NCBI GenBank assembly: GCA_950022655.1
Contig: OX465581.1
Span: 109,971,125 to 110,035,124 of the forward strand
DNA from: Alentia gelatinosa
Taxonomy: Eukaryota; Annelida; Polychaeta; Phyllodocida; Polynoidae
Reading direction: 5' to 3'
DNA length: 64,000 nucleotides
The first letter of the stretch is position 1, and every line of letters begins with the position of its first letter. Positions 44,747 to 56,850 of this stretch are shown one piece after another. The position numbers and the translations under genes are program-made. The notes beneath the pieces were generated by a model. That model was given only the letters and a program-made list of their open reading frames with translations, was not told the DNA's origin and made no database searches.

Positions 44747-46027
44747 TGTCAGAAATCAGAAGCATTATTATATGCTAAAAATGTCTTCCTACTCTGCCAT
44801 CCAAAGGAAAACATCTATGATATAATCAATGACCTCATCTATGCAATCAATACAGTCAGGTGTATCACGATACAGCTAATTCTTTTAATCGATATTGAGC
44901 AATACAGAATGAGATATTGGATTTGGCTGGACATTTGAGGAAAACATAGATATGGAGGTAGATATCGCTTTGCCTTTGATTCGAATATTGGTTATTAGGA
45001 GTGTGGAGAGATTATGTCATGCCCATTAACCTTTGTGGAGAGTGGTATTTGGCCGAAAGAACGATTTCTCCGATTCCACGTATACGAGCATCTTTTTATC
45101 TTGAGCATCAATTCTCCACGATGTACAATACTGCAATACTAGAGATAGTCCTTCTAAATTATATGTCTTGTATACAAATGAGGAAGTCAATTTATGAGAT
45201 ATTCAAGTCATTCAAATTAATTTCTATTAAAAAGGTTTCTATCCAAAGTGTGAGTATCTGAGAGCGTGTCTAGATAGTATCAATTACCTGCTCTGTTCGC
45301 GAGAGCGCGTGACCACATTTTAAATGGCATCTCATACTCTAAATGTCTGGGTGCGAAACGTGCCTTAAATATCGTAGACCCAAGAGGAAAACAGACGATG
45401 TCACCCAAGGAGAAGGAGGCTAATGAGAACAGATAGAATATTCCTGAAAATCAAATATTGAATGACTGATAAATATTGGAGAATCAGCAGTGTGGTAAAT
45501 TGGAAAAATGGAAGACCTGAAGGTTGTAGTCCAGTAAGGGGCAGAGGTATACCAGGTAACCAGGTAATTATAAAGTTAAAATATCAAAAAAAAAGGGAGC
45601 AAGACGAAAGATGTGTGTAAGAGACTGCTACGAGTGTACAGTCAGATAAATATGAGAAAAAGACAACAAGGAAATAATGCAATGTACTGTATGCTGTATA
45701 CTGGAAAATAAATGTTGTGCTCTATTCATTTTTTTTTTTTTAAATCGTAGACCCCACGCAAACGCAAAGCCAATGAAAGGTACTTAAAGGGATTTTCTTA
45801 GAGACGCTAGTCTTCTGGACAAGTATTTCAATATGATACAACAACCTTGATACTTCTTTATCTATCCCTCTAGGTGTTTTATACTAGGTCATGACGTTGC
45901 CAGTATGACGAATGTGTATTTCAGCACAACCCACCGGACTCCTCCGAATCAACACTGGAGAGAGATGGGGATGGGAGGCAATGGGTGCACTATCTCTATA
46001 GTATTATGGCGGAAAAAAATCTATATT
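44747..46027. other. Non-coding
   Basis: Contains short open frames only and a T12 run at about 45729-45741. Nothing recognised. Confidence 0.4.
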
Positions 46028-46225
46028 AAGGCCCGTTTCCATTGGCCGACAAACACGGTGTAGATTTCTTGTGATCTCCTAATAACCTATTTCCATTGGC
46101 CATCACCGATATACAAGTCAGGAACCACCGACGGACCTCAGCACTGCTGACACAAGTGGAAATACGTTATTTAGGTGACCACAGAAAATCTAAACAGTGC
46201 TTCTCCGCCAATGAAAAAAGGCCTT
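46028..46225. mobile_element. MITE with about 70-bp inverted ends (AAGGCCCGTTTCCATTGGC)
   Basis: Left AAGGCCCGTTTCCATTGGCC pairs with right CGCCAATGAAAAAAGGCCTT. Complementarity continues through GTGTAGATTT/AAATCTAAAC and CCTAATAACCTATTTCC/GGAAATACGTTATTTAGG. No target duplication is certain. Confidence 0.75.
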
Positions 46226-46969
46226 CAGTTTAAGCTCCAGAAAACGCGCTCGCGATTTGAACGCTTCAGAAATAAAGTGTATTCGCCCACCATATATGCA
46301 AACCTCTCAATGAATGTCATAATATACTTGCTCATATCATGTTATATGGCACCACAATCCTATCCCTCGTGCAAAGGAAAACTAGATGCTCACTGTTGTA
46401 GGGGTACACATTTCAGACATATTCCTCCCTGGTAGATTACAGCTTGCCATGTCAATGAAACGGCCTCGACGTGAATAAATATCCGAATTAACGAGAATCC
46501 TGCACATTCCCAGCTTGTCGTCGGAGTTCCCGTTTCATCACACATCCAGGTGCTAATGTCAGCTTTCCTCACGACCTTATCGGCTATTTTAGATCGGCGG
46601 CAAATAAAGTTCAAGAGGTGTTGTTATTCGTAGCTTTTCATACAGGATATTTAGTTTAGTTTGTTTATTCGACTGGTTTATTTCAGATGGTAATTGGCCT
46701 TTTAAATATGCCTGAGAGGTACCTTTCCTATTTTAGATTTTCTTCTTATAGCAACGCTTATTGTCGTCTAGAGTGTTGGATTACATCGAGATATCCATGA
46801 TATTGCAATTGTTCGTTGGGATGTTAAAGTAAGAAAAGTTAGGTCTTTCACATGATACAATACAGTGTAATTTACATAGCTGGACAAGTATATGTAATAG
46901 GTAGCGTATATCTTCAGTGTGGTTACAAGAGATTCAGAATAATCAATCATAAGGATATACCGTAGAACC
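46226..46969. other. Non-coding
   Basis: Short frames on both strands without recognisable domains. Confidence 0.35.
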
Positions 46970-47138
46970 CCACCTAACGGACACCTCGCGTAAGCTGACA
47001 CCCCGCGTTAACGGGCACCTTTGCTCGGAACGGTTCCCTCTATTAGATGTTTATTTCAACCTCGCGTAAGCACACACCCCGCGAAAGCGGACACTTTGGC
47101 CCGCAACGGGGTGTACCCGCTTACGCGGGGTTCTACTG
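46970..47138. mobile_element. pogo/Tigger-like MITE, copy 2
   Basis: Ends CCGTAGAACCCC and GGGGTTCTACTG with TA on both sides (46968-46969, 47139-47140). The interior matches 12809-12970 (GTTAACGG, GGAACGGTTCCCTC, CCGCTTACGCGGGG). Best preserved copy of this family here. Confidence 0.85.
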
Positions 47139-48116
47139 TATAACTAATAGGGCAGATACGGGGGAGGGGAAACATGGTTTAGATACTTTGGCCCATGTAT
47201 AATCTTTAGAATCCAAGGAGAAGCATCACTACTAGACCCGCGCCGATATCCGTTGGTAGTCCAAGGTGCCCCCCCCCCTCCCCAAACAAAATCGTTGATA
47301 ATACATCCCTCAGTAGGTCATCTATAAATCATGTCATTTTGAAGAGGAATGAATGGTAGGTAAACATAATGGTTATTTAAGCCACTATCCCGGAAAAACA
47401 AACATATATCTATATTTCAGGGAAGGGATCGTAAAAGAGTTGATCCAATATACATCCTTGTACATGTACGATGATGCTATTTGATATTGTGATGTCCGTG
47501 TTTCTACAATAAACACGTCCAGAAAGTAACGGTTCATTTAACTCCCAGAGTTTAGCAAGGAATACAGACAGACCTGATAAACATCGCTTGTCTCGTTTTT
47601 ACTGACAAACTATTATGAACATGTTACTTTTTTGCTCAGGACAATTCCGTATTAAACATTTCCTTTTTGTTCATAAATAAACATCCTGCTGTCTGCTGCC
47701 TCTCTGTGATTAAAATCGCCTGTCATGTCTTCCCACGCCTACTTGTCAGTGTCATCCTGTATCGTGTATTTTTTTTAATGAAGATCCTGAAGGGCCGAGC
47801 TAAAGGCAAACTCCGACATCAAGACGCATGATTAAGAACTAGAGTCAGTTCACAAAATGGACCTACGTAACTGGTATAAATATTACAACTGTGGTAGATT
47901 AAAATATCCTCTTGGGAGAACTGATAAACCAAATTCCTGAACCAGGGAAATCTGTCACTGCCTCAAAGTTATCAGTGGGTAAAGGAGAACCCTAAATGAC
48001 CCTACACAGTCTCCTACCGAACGCACACACTTTTTCTACTCCACTTCTTGGTCGTCCCTCCGTCGTACCTCTGGTCTCCATATTCCCCTGAATATCGGTG
48101 ACTGCGTACTGGGATA
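47139..48116. other. Non-coding
   Basis: A C9 tract lies at about 47270. No gene or element recognised. Confidence 0.4.
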
Positions 48117-48457
48117 CATAGACAATATTGACTGGTTTCCGATACAAGCGGCCGTATGCTCCGAGGAGTTGACGCGTAGTAATATCCGAGCGTATGCGAG
48201 GATATTGCGCAGAGTCAACTCCGAGGAGCATACAAACGCTTTCATCTGAAACCAGTCTATATTGTATTTATTATCCACCTTTTCTGGGTAGGTGGCATGT
48301 CGATATCAGTTCGTTTTAGTTATGCACTATTTTTCCGCACGCACTATTTTTCTGTATGCGCCACCCGGAGCATACAACATATCTGTATGCACTGGGTATG
48401 TCCATACAAACTCCCCATGTGTTTTCTATGGACACTTTGTATTAGGTGGATAATAAA
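48117..48457 (-). mobile_element. Box-hairpin element, TTACCCACC subtype, copy 2
   Basis: Hairpin 48117-48266 with arms GACTGGTTTCCGATA-type and GTATGCTCCGAGGAGTTGAC paired with GTCAACTCCGAGGAGCATAC. Tip 48181-48206: AATATCC-GA-GC-GTAT-GC-GA-GGATATT, with perfect outer stem and intact GA/GA. Box 48267-48457 runs from TTTATTATCCACC to GGTGGATAATAAA. Box interior contains CATACAACATATCTGTATG. Confidence 0.8.
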
Positions 48458-49329
48458 AGGATTTATCCTGGCGTGGATATTATCGTGTGTAAGAATAATG
48501 AAGATGCGAAGTACGACCGCTCCTCCTCCATCCACGGACTCGGACTCGGAGGTTACGGTGCGGCAACAGGCCCAGCCCGAGGAAAGCGACCACGTGGACT
48601 CGGTCTCGCAACAAGATACGAGCGTACGGTCCTCAAGGATCACCCTACACAGTCTATACCATATCCTTCATAAACATCCTTAGAGTCCAGTACTACTGCT
48701 GCGAGACGATCGTCGCAAATCGATAATAGGTAATAAAAAGCAGGCAAGGGCAATAAAACCTTGAAATGTTGAGGATATGCGACAGATTTATCGTTTAGGC
48801 TTAAAGAATTTTCTATTAAAAATGGCAGCTTTTCACTTTTCTATGGAAAAGCATGTTTTAGTATATAGAATTATTTTTTCTCATGTGAAACCAAGATCAT
48901 ATTGATTGTGCTTCACTCACGCAAATAAAACACTGGTTTGAAACTTCTCAAAAACCTTCAAACCCCACGTCTGGGCGGATATTGACGTGTTTTCTGCGTT
49001 TTCTCCATGTCTGAGACAACAAGTCCCACATGAAAAAATATTGCCACTGTTTCTTTCTGACCCCAACTGACATCCCTGTCATGTCCTGTCCAATATGTAG
49101 TTATCGCCAATCATTTATGATACTCCATTGGCAATATGCAGTTTTCCAGACACCCCAAACCACTGGTAGAAGAGTCTTCTGCAGTTAATAATTAGCACAC
49201 TTGACAGCGTGCATGTAGGTGCTAGATCTCAATAAGGTGCGATAGCAAAACAGTGACTACGACAGGCTGTGGAGTGGGATAAGCCAAATAAGAGTGATAA
49301 TTATGTTTCATGTATAACTACATAGAATG
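48458..49329. other. Non-coding
   Basis: 48520-48690 has overlapping open frames on both strands without recognised content. Nothing else. Confidence 0.35.
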
Positions 49330-49722
49330 TATACGGCATATAGCCTATGAGCCATGGGGGCGGCCATGACGCCTCCCGAGTTAGGTGTTCTTCACTAATG
49401 GAGGTGAAAAAGTAGGTGTTCTTCATTAATGGAGGTGCAAAAGAAGTGAGTGATGATTGAGAAATGTCACACATCTAGCCTTGCTTACATATGTATATAA
49501 AGTGTTCTATGTGGAAAACATCATGTCCTGTCCTAATCCGTATCTCATCCTGCTCAAGGATGGGTGTAGCGAGTCAAGAGAACCATGGTAAAGCATTGAA
49601 AGGCAGTTGAATTTCGTAAGAACAAAGAGCCAGAATATAGATCTGTTTCCCCAAGGGGCCTGCCATACTGCTAGTCACCTAGTGACTGCTTCATGAAGTA
49701 ACAATGGGTCTGTCCCTTATAT
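49330..49722 (+). mobile_element. Unclassified dispersed repeat, second copy
   Basis: Mirror of 26733-27110, starting TATACGGCATATAGCCTATG and ending near GGTCTGTCCCTTATAT. Includes the duplicated AGGTGTTCTTCA(C/T)TAATGGAGG unit. Identity is moderate with small gaps. Of the two copies, this one has the longer middle. Confidence 0.75.
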
Positions 49723-50007
49723 GACTAAACTTATATCTATATCTACAGACATGAAGTAGCACACATGTACACATGTTCGATGGAGATATAAACCATGTGA
49801 CAACTGCATCGCACGATAGAGCCAGGCCTTGGTTTATTGAACTATAATCAGTAATCCAATCAGATATAGCCTACATTATCTCGAAGAACGACCATGTATT
49901 GTCGATGATTTGTGACTGAATGACAAAAATCATAAGAAATCAATTCACAAAGTGATGATATTTTGCCCTGTTATATTCATGGTAGCTAGTAGAATAGGTT
50001 TCCAAAT

Positions 50008-50125
50008 CCCGGCACCCACCAGCGCCGATACACGCCGATAGACCTCCCGATATACGCCGATACAAAATGACCACATCGTAGCCTACCGGGAGGTCCATAT
50101 CGTAGCGTATCGGTGTGCGTCGTAA
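50008..50125. mobile_element. Fragment related to the 44460 Harbinger-like MITE
   Basis: GATAGACCTCCCGATAT and GCCGATACAAAATGA resemble the 44.5-kb element. The segment is partly palindromic (CCTCCCGATAT against GGGAGGTCCATATCG) and is followed by a G18-type run (50128-50148). Ends not identified. Confidence 0.5.
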
Positions 50126-50248
50126 CGTGTTGGGGGGGGGGGGGGGGGCCAAAAAGGAAGAACTATAAGGGGTACTGAATATTTTAAAGTCAGTAAAATG
50201 AGACCATTCCATACGAATATGGTGGGCTTCGTGATATATACGTGTGTG

Positions 50249-50251
50249 TGT

Positions 50252-50332
<81 letters not shown>
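50249..50332. repeat. (TA)n microsatellite
   Basis: About 84 bp of TA repeat with one AAA interruption, preceded by a short GT run. Confidence 0.96.
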
Positions 50333-50333
<1 letters not shown>

Positions 50334-50713
50334 CGGTGTAAATTACATATATATTACGATGTAAATTACATACTACTGTATAAGGGACTTCTTTATTCAC
50401 CGTTACTAGCTTTTGTAGATTCAGTACATAGTGGCCTATGCCTGTATTACAGGTTTGATGTGTTTTATCCTGGCCTTTGTGATGTGGCAGCAGCTGCAGA
50501 ATCACGGCGAGCAGCTGATTCCGCACCCGTACACCTGTTACAGACTAAACATCCCGGGGAGTTACTCACACACAGGGCCTCCCTGTCTACACCACGCGAC
50601 TAAACACACAAGTCGCTCGCTGAATACCAAGCAATACAGTCTGGGGACAATATCATATCTGCATCGTCAACATTTAAATATAGAATATATTTTACATTTG
50701 GCCAATCATAATT
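50333..50713. other. Non-coding or possible short exon
   Basis: CCTGTATTACAG at about 50453 would be a fair acceptor, followed by an open stretch (MCFILAFVMW then QQLQNHGEQL), which could be a membrane anchor plus lumenal segment. Support is weak; no good donor follows. Confidence 0.25.
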
Positions 50714-52717
50714 AGACTGGACAACCCTCTCAATGTGATCCATCTTAGAATGCAGATAGTCTGTGAATTGGTTGGAATATAACCACCTGTGCTAAACCAG
50801 GTCATGGGGTTGACTATAGACCCAGACCAGATACCTGATCCACCTATTGTGCCGAAATCTTAGATAGGAGACCAAGAAAATATGTGAAAATGAAGGACCA
50901 AATAAATAAGATGTTCAATCAGGGTATTTTAGAACGATGCCGGCAAATAGAGTACATGTGTTGCACATTTTCTTGAAGGCTATTCTGAATTTGTCATATT
51001 CCAACCAGATCACAGACTATCTGCATTTTAGGTTGGATCATTTTGAGAGGGTTGTCCAGATACTGCCACCAGGGGTATGGCTGGCTAGTGTTGAACTCAC
51101 ACAAGTATATCACTCCATAGAGGTAAAAGTGTATGGCAGGCATTTATTGCCATTTCAGTTTGGAAGACAGCGATACAGGTATACTCACTTCCCAAATGGT
51201 TATAGTTCGGGACCTAGAGTATTCACGGAGTTGATGTAAACAGTGGTTGGAAATCGGGGTTCAAGGAGGACAGAACTTCTTCTACATCGATGATAGATTC
51301 ATTTATGGCAGAGCAAAGGACGAAGTGAGTAGCACAGTCAGCAATTTGATTCAGGTGTTGGGGTACCTGGGGTTGGAAATAAATTTTAAACATTCTAAGC
51401 TTGACTCGGGACAAGTCTATAGAATATCTGGGGTTCTGTATTGACACGGTAGAACAAGTTGGAATGATACCGGAGTCGAAGGTAAACAAACTAAGGGACC
51501 TCTTCTTAGTGAAGATGGGGAAGAGAAAGATGAGGATAGGGGCGTTTGCTAGTTTGGTAGGAAAGTTGTTGGCTATGGTATCTGGCAACAACAGGGATAA
51601 AGTGTTTGTAAAAAAAACTTATTCGGTATAAGAATGAAAGGCTTAGGATGAGTAGAGGTAATTTATAAGGCAAGCATGAGGCTGGGTGATGACGTGAAGG
51701 ACACCATGATAGAAAGGCAGAAGTCCTTACCACAAGCTAGGAATAGCTTCAGAGATAAGGGGACTGAAGCCACTCTGGGCTGCGATGCTATCTGAAATAA
51801 GAGGGTTTACAGTATGGTCAGGCTTAAAACATGGTTCCTGATTTTCATGTGAGTCACATTGACATGCTGAAAATTCGGGCATTCAGCCTGGTATCTTTAC
51901 ATTTTAGGCAGAGACTGAGAGTAAAAGATATTCTGCTTTTCATGGACAACACAATGCCTATGGTGTGCCTGAGAAATGGAGCTTATCAGGTAAGTTAGAG
52001 TATAATGAAGAGATGGAAAAGGTGCTTATATTCCGTTAGGATAATGGGATGTACCTAAAAATTGGATATTTTCACACAGAATATAATGTGGAAGCTGACA
52101 GGACCTGGAGGCACTATGAAGCCTTAGCAGAATGGAAGTTTGGATCAAATGCCCTTATGGAGATACTAGGTGTATTTGATATGCCAGAAATATATATGTT
52201 TGCATCGAATTTGAACAAACAATGTGATAGATATACACATGTACTTCTCTATTTTGATCCATCGGTAGTGACTCCTGATGCTTTTATGTTGTCTTGTAAA
52301 GGTATCAATGGTTTGGTCTTCCATTCTATATCACTGGCAGGACAGTGAAGAAAATCCTGCGGGACAGCGAGAAGTCTGCTGATAATACCAGAGTTGATGT
52401 CTCAGCCTTGGTTAGGGATTGTGCAGGACATGTGGAACAAGGAGTCCTGGTGTTACAGGACTCACTGGTGTGGCCGAGGCCGAGGTTATGATATTTTCAA
52501 TGAGAGAGAAGTGTACTCTGTTGGTTTTGCAGATATAGACTCATTGTGGAGAGAGTTGGTACTTCCTAAGGTAGTTTGGAAAAAAGATTATTCCTCTTGG
52601 GCCAAGGTTATGGGAAGGAACTACTCTACAGTGATTAGTAGGTGGCTTAATATTGATAGTTCGCCCATTGATGAAACCATCATCAAGCCAGTTAAAATAG
52701 CCCCAACACCATCGTAA
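50714..52717 (+). pseudogene. DIRS/Ngaro-type retrotransposon RT-RNase H relic
   Basis: In order: KDQINKMFNQGILER (about 50890), the region before the polymerase core; WLASVELTQVYHSIEV (motif A position, where the usual catalytic Asp is Glu); YSSGPRVFTELM (motif B); then in a second frame FFYIDDRFIYG (YxDD box kept); in a third frame IEYLGFCIDTVE and AFASLVGKLLAMV, characteristic of DIRS-group enzymes; later HTEYNVEAD and DMPEIYMFASNLNKQCDRY (RNase H end and DIRS tail), then QPWLGIVQDM. Frames change near 51240 and 51430 and stops follow, so it is dead. No tyrosine recombinase, methyltransferase domain or split repeats are visible. Assignment rests on the block order and the FASNLNKQ-type tail. 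Confidence 0.8.
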
Positions 52718-52782
52718 CCTCTTAAGGTCAAGTGGGTTGATTTGAAATTAAATGATGAAGTTTGATTCAACCCAAAAAACTT

Positions 52783-52896
52783 AGCTTATCAGGTAAGTTA
52801 GAGTATAATGAAGAGATGGAAAAGGTGCTTATATTCTGTTAGGATAATGGGATGTCCCTAAAAATTAAATATTTTCACACAGAATATAATGTGGAT
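52783..52896 (+). repeat. Direct duplicate of DIRS-relic segment 51980-52095
   Basis: About 114 bp repeated with few differences: AGCTTATCAGGTAAGTTAGA, GGAAAAGGTGCTTATATTC and TTTTCACACAGAATATAATG are shared. The second copy follows the end of the ORF and leads into the 3' tail. Confidence 0.85.
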
Positions 52897-53030
52897 ACTA
52901 AGTCTAAACTGTAACCGCCTATGTATGATGTGTCTCTGTATGTTGTACTTTCTTGAACTTCCAGTGGAAGATCTGTCCTGATGTGACAAAACTGGTTGTA
53001 ATAAACAAAAAAAACCAAAAAAAAAAACCT
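52897..53030 (+). other. Polyadenylated 3' tail of the DIRS relic
   Basis: TAATAAAC (AATAAA near 53000) is followed by A8-CC-A11. This looks like a reverse-transcribed, polyadenylated mRNA end, which DIRS elements do not normally carry. Confidence 0.55.
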
Positions 53031-54163
53031 TGAGGTCACATCACTACTGTTAGTACCATTTTCCAGCCCTGGGGTTGGATAATGAAATCATCTGAGAGCA
53101 TTAAACCCTGAGGATACACCACCTGTGAGGAGTCTCTAAGCCCAGACGCCCCGTGACCTTAAGGTTTCGAGGGTTAATTATAATCAAAGTTCATGTTAAT
53201 CATTTAATTTCAAACCAATTACATTAGTATGTTCATGTTATAACACACATATGGTTACACATAAGCACATGTAGATAGACAGAAAGAAACAGAGAAAGAG
53301 AGGGAGAGGGAGAGAGAGGAACAGCGATATGGAGAGACCTCTATTTGACCTTTTCTCTTTCATTCGGCAGCCTTGAGATCGGATCACGACTGTTGTATTC
53401 ATAGACCATACCTAACAGATGTCCGTCTCACAGGATTTGTATCTTTACAGGTGTGGATATGAGGGGGCTGCATTCTACCTCCTGCCAGACATTAAGCGAC
53501 AGAAAATCAATCAACGAAGACTCTTGTCTCTACTGATGAAAGGTGTCATACATAGAGCTGTATCGATCAAGAGGTGGATGTGGAATTCACAGAATATGCC
53601 ATCAAATATATATGGGCATATATATCCTGGAGAAATGAACGAGAATACAAGAACGTGCATAACAATGAAGGCGGGATCGGGCTGAATTAAATACACATAT
53701 CTACCTTTATGACATTGAATATACAATAAGAGTATACCTATTTATATTAACTATTATATCTAGATATTACAATACACTTTGAAAAGAGAGCAGTAGAATT
53801 GCATTGATAGGTGATCGTTTTTAAAGCCAACAAACTCTGTCACTAGTGAATGTGACAAGGATAGCTCGTTAGAAACATTTTCTTTCTAGAAGAAAGATGA
53901 AAAGCCTTGGTGAAGTAGTACTATAAGATGACTTATAACTCGTGTTAAGATCTAAGGCAGAAGAACGGGAGTGATGAGTTTCTATGAAACGTGCATAAAT
54001 GTGTTACTATCCGTTATGCCTTGGCAGGACCATGGACTGTACAGAACATAAACGTGTGTTACGCAGGCTTATCCTGTGGTTCAACGGATGGAATGACCTG
54101 TGGTGATGGATAGACCAAAATTCGACTCTTTTTAATGTCAAGACCACATTCTCCGTATTCTGG
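53031..54163. other. Non-coding
   Basis: A GA-rich tract at 53278-53325. An 88-codon frame at 53419-53685 is unrecognised. Nothing else seen. Confidence 0.4.
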
Positions 54164-54450
54164 TTTATCCTACCCCTAATATAAAATCCCATAGAGTTAT
54201 ATTAACATTGAGTTTATGTATGCCATGCTGACTGGCATATGGAGTTTTATATGCCACTAGTGGCATACAGAATTGTTATCACATAATATTCCACAATCGA
54301 GGAGACAGGGTAGGATAAAATCAAAACCTGATTCGTTCTAATTTTGGCCGCCGGATCCTGGAGTTTTGGCTCCAGATTTCACTCGGCTTTGCCTCATGAA
54401 GTCACTATGCCAAACTCCAGTCGTGGCATACGGTGGCCAAGATTAAAACT
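54164..54450 (+). mobile_element. Box-hairpin element, CCTACCCC subtype, full length
   Basis: Box 54164-54319: TTTATCCTACCCC, CCCATAGAG-TTATATTAACATTG, GGGTAGGATAAA. Inside it TATGCCACTAGTGGCATA is a perfect palindrome also present at 20450. The hairpin (54320-54450) pairs TTTTGGCCGCC with GGTGGCCAAGA. Tip near 54377-54402: TTCAC-TC-GGC-TTT-GCC-TC-ATGAA. Sister of the hairpin-less copy at 20390. Confidence 0.8.
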
Positions 54451-54948
54451 CATCCAGTTTTACGATAGTATTCCATCGTGTAATCCATATCGAATCACCA
54501 AAGTCAGATGATAATGTTCATCTGGCCACACGCCGGCACCGATCGATAGGTCCTTCAACTCTGCCCTGAGCCTGACGCCAGCAAAAGAGTCACTGACCGA
54601 GGGGAGACAATGGAGATATACCGCCGACTGGGTCGTTTAATAATAGGGGACAATAAGAAGGATTAGGACAATGGCAGGACACATTTTGAAATGTTCTTCC
54701 AAAAGGAGAGATTTCAGGATCGAAGTCAGGATAATGGCAGGTTCATTAAACAGCATGGAGAGACATTTCAAGTCTCCATCCCTCTCCTGTCCTTTGTTAG
54801 GACAACCCATGGTTATCTAACCCGGCGTTTAAACTGGACGATTATGGTCGGCGATTCCGGCATTTTGCACCTCCTGACGACTTTCAGCAATGAAATGATA
54901 GAAATCATCTAATATAAACGCCAAGCGTGTGGCGACTGCAGATCATCT
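54451..54948. other. Non-coding
   Basis: Contains a repeated GACAATGGCAGGAC/GATAATGGCAGG phrase. No element or gene assigned. Confidence 0.35.
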
Positions 54949-55321
54949 GGGTCCTATTTCAGTAGTTTCGTGACATGTCTGGTTGGCGTCTGTGACACCA
55001 TATGGACAGATCAACACAAGTTGCGGCACTTAGGACAAGATAGACCCCAAATATGGTGTGTCCTGTTTCAAAAGTATTGGATGAATTCACTCGCTTCCCG
55101 TAGGCATTAAGCAATGAAACTTGAACATGAGTAAGGGATACATATAACCTATAATCGTTCAAATTATGAAGAAAATTGGCCACTCCAATCCGCTGATATT
55201 TGACATCAACTCTGACATGCGTTTTGAAACCCAACAAAAATTTTTACGCTGTTGCTTGCACTGTTGGTGCCGCTTTTGATGTCTGTCTAGGCCTAATGTC
55301 ACGAAACTACTTAAACAGGGA
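54949..55321 (-). mobile_element. MITE, family CAGGGACCTGTTTCACTAG, copy 3
   Basis: GGGTCCTATTTCAGTAG at the left and CTACTTAAACAGGGACC at the right. The interior carries both the TGTCACAGACGCC block and the AT-rich block seen at 15.2 kb, so it is the longest version of the family here. Confidence 0.75.
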
Positions 55322-55628
55322 CCTGTTTCACTAGTCTTGTGACATGTCTGTGACACCATACAGACATTGGGGTTGTCTAGTTTCGTGACAACACAAGTAG
55401 CTACCCTTAGGAAAAGACAGACCCCAAACATAAGAATTAGACAAATCTACACATCATGGACCTGTTTCACTAGTTTCGTGACAAAAGTGTTAGACAGACA
55501 TGAAAAGCGGCACCAACAGTGCAAGCAAGAATGGACAGAACAAAGTCTAATGTCTAGTTCTTATGAAACCGGAAACACCATCTAGACGCCATCTTGACAT
55601 GTGACGAAACTAGTGAAACAGGTCCCTG
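55316..55628. mobile_element. MITE cluster, same family, copies 4 and 5 (both partial)
   Basis: 55316-55457 matches the reverse of the right half of the 8025 element up to AAGAATTAGACA. 55458-55628 restarts at GGACCTGTTTCACTAG, matches the left half of the 8025 element, then skips to its right end GAAACTAGTGAAACAGGTCC. Copies 3 to 5 are back-to-back, sharing the CAGGGACCTG at 55316. Confidence 0.75.
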
Positions 55629-56706
55629 GTCTCTGGTTACATCATATTATACAATTAGGCACCACCAGACGATTATTGGACATGCTCTGACGCCTGCAAC
55701 TATCTCAAGCAGGCTTGAATTAGTTGTCTACATGGGCGGCGATTATGTTAAAACTAACAATCATCAATGTAAACGCTCGGGTATATTCGACGACTTTTTG
55801 CGGAGGATATTGCCACCACCTAATGACTATTGGCTTGACGATCTAAAGTTGCCATGTATTTAGTCATCTAGTGTAAATGCCAGGTCACGTGGTCCCTCTT
55901 ATAACAGTCCTAGGACTAGCATATGACCGTCTAAGGAGAATCCTTTCAGATGGTATACGGTCCACTGGAGAAGTAGGCCCACGCTCTTCTGTTACAATCA
56001 TGACCAATCCTCTCAGCGCGGTCGAAGTTACATGGTCTTTTAGTTTGTATTTCTGATCCAGTAAATGAATTAACCAATATCTGATACAAATAGAAGAATT
56101 AAACAATTGTGAAATGTTATCGTTAAAAAGACAATGGAACACGTACAAATGCCTATAGAACCACTAAACACCCCTATATAGACTGAACCTGACCCAAAGT
56201 GTATTAAGTTTACAACTGCATTTGAGGCAACCTGAAATTCTCATATTATACTATTGTAGGACCATTAGGGTCCACTGTGATTCGTCATCGTTCTCCCTAC
56301 TGATTTCAAGATAGTTAATATGGAATGTAGAGTATAAGGGCATACCACAGAATTGTACATGATACTTAGGACGACTATATTCGGACTAGAACTTAAGGAA
56401 ACCGCCTTACCATTGTAAGCTTACTCAGTAAGCATCACGTGGTATGTATTTATTACGCTGGAGCCACCGGAAGATAGGACTCACGATGTCCTAGAACTCC
56501 AGGATAAATAAAAAAACCTTAAAAAACCAAAAAACAAGAATTGACAAAAGAATTATAATTGCAGAGGAGATTTCATGTTTTACCGAAGTGCGAAATGGCC
56601 TTTTTAAATCTCTTTTCGTTCGCTTTCATTGTAATAGTATGATAAACCGGACGAAAATAGGCAAAATGTAATACATTCCGGTCTTTGATAAGAACATAGA
56701 CTATCA
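55629..56706. other. Non-coding
   Basis: Short frames without recognised content. An A-rich run at 56505-56540 may be an old tail. Confidence 0.35.
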
Positions 56707-56850
56707 GGGGCCTATTCGTACATGAAGATCCTTTTCTGTATACCATAGAGACTCAGGGGCGATGTGGGTCAACTTTATTCAACACTCATCTATGGATGAC
56801 CTTATGGACGGCTAATACTGTCTTAGCGGACAGACTTATGAAACGGGCCC
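56707..56850 (+). mobile_element. MITE with GGGGCCTATTC/GAAACGGGCCC ends
   Basis: GGGGCCTATTCGTACATGAA at the left and TTATGAAACGGGCCC at the right are roughly complementary. It matches 13672-13794 in reverse. Confidence 0.6.
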
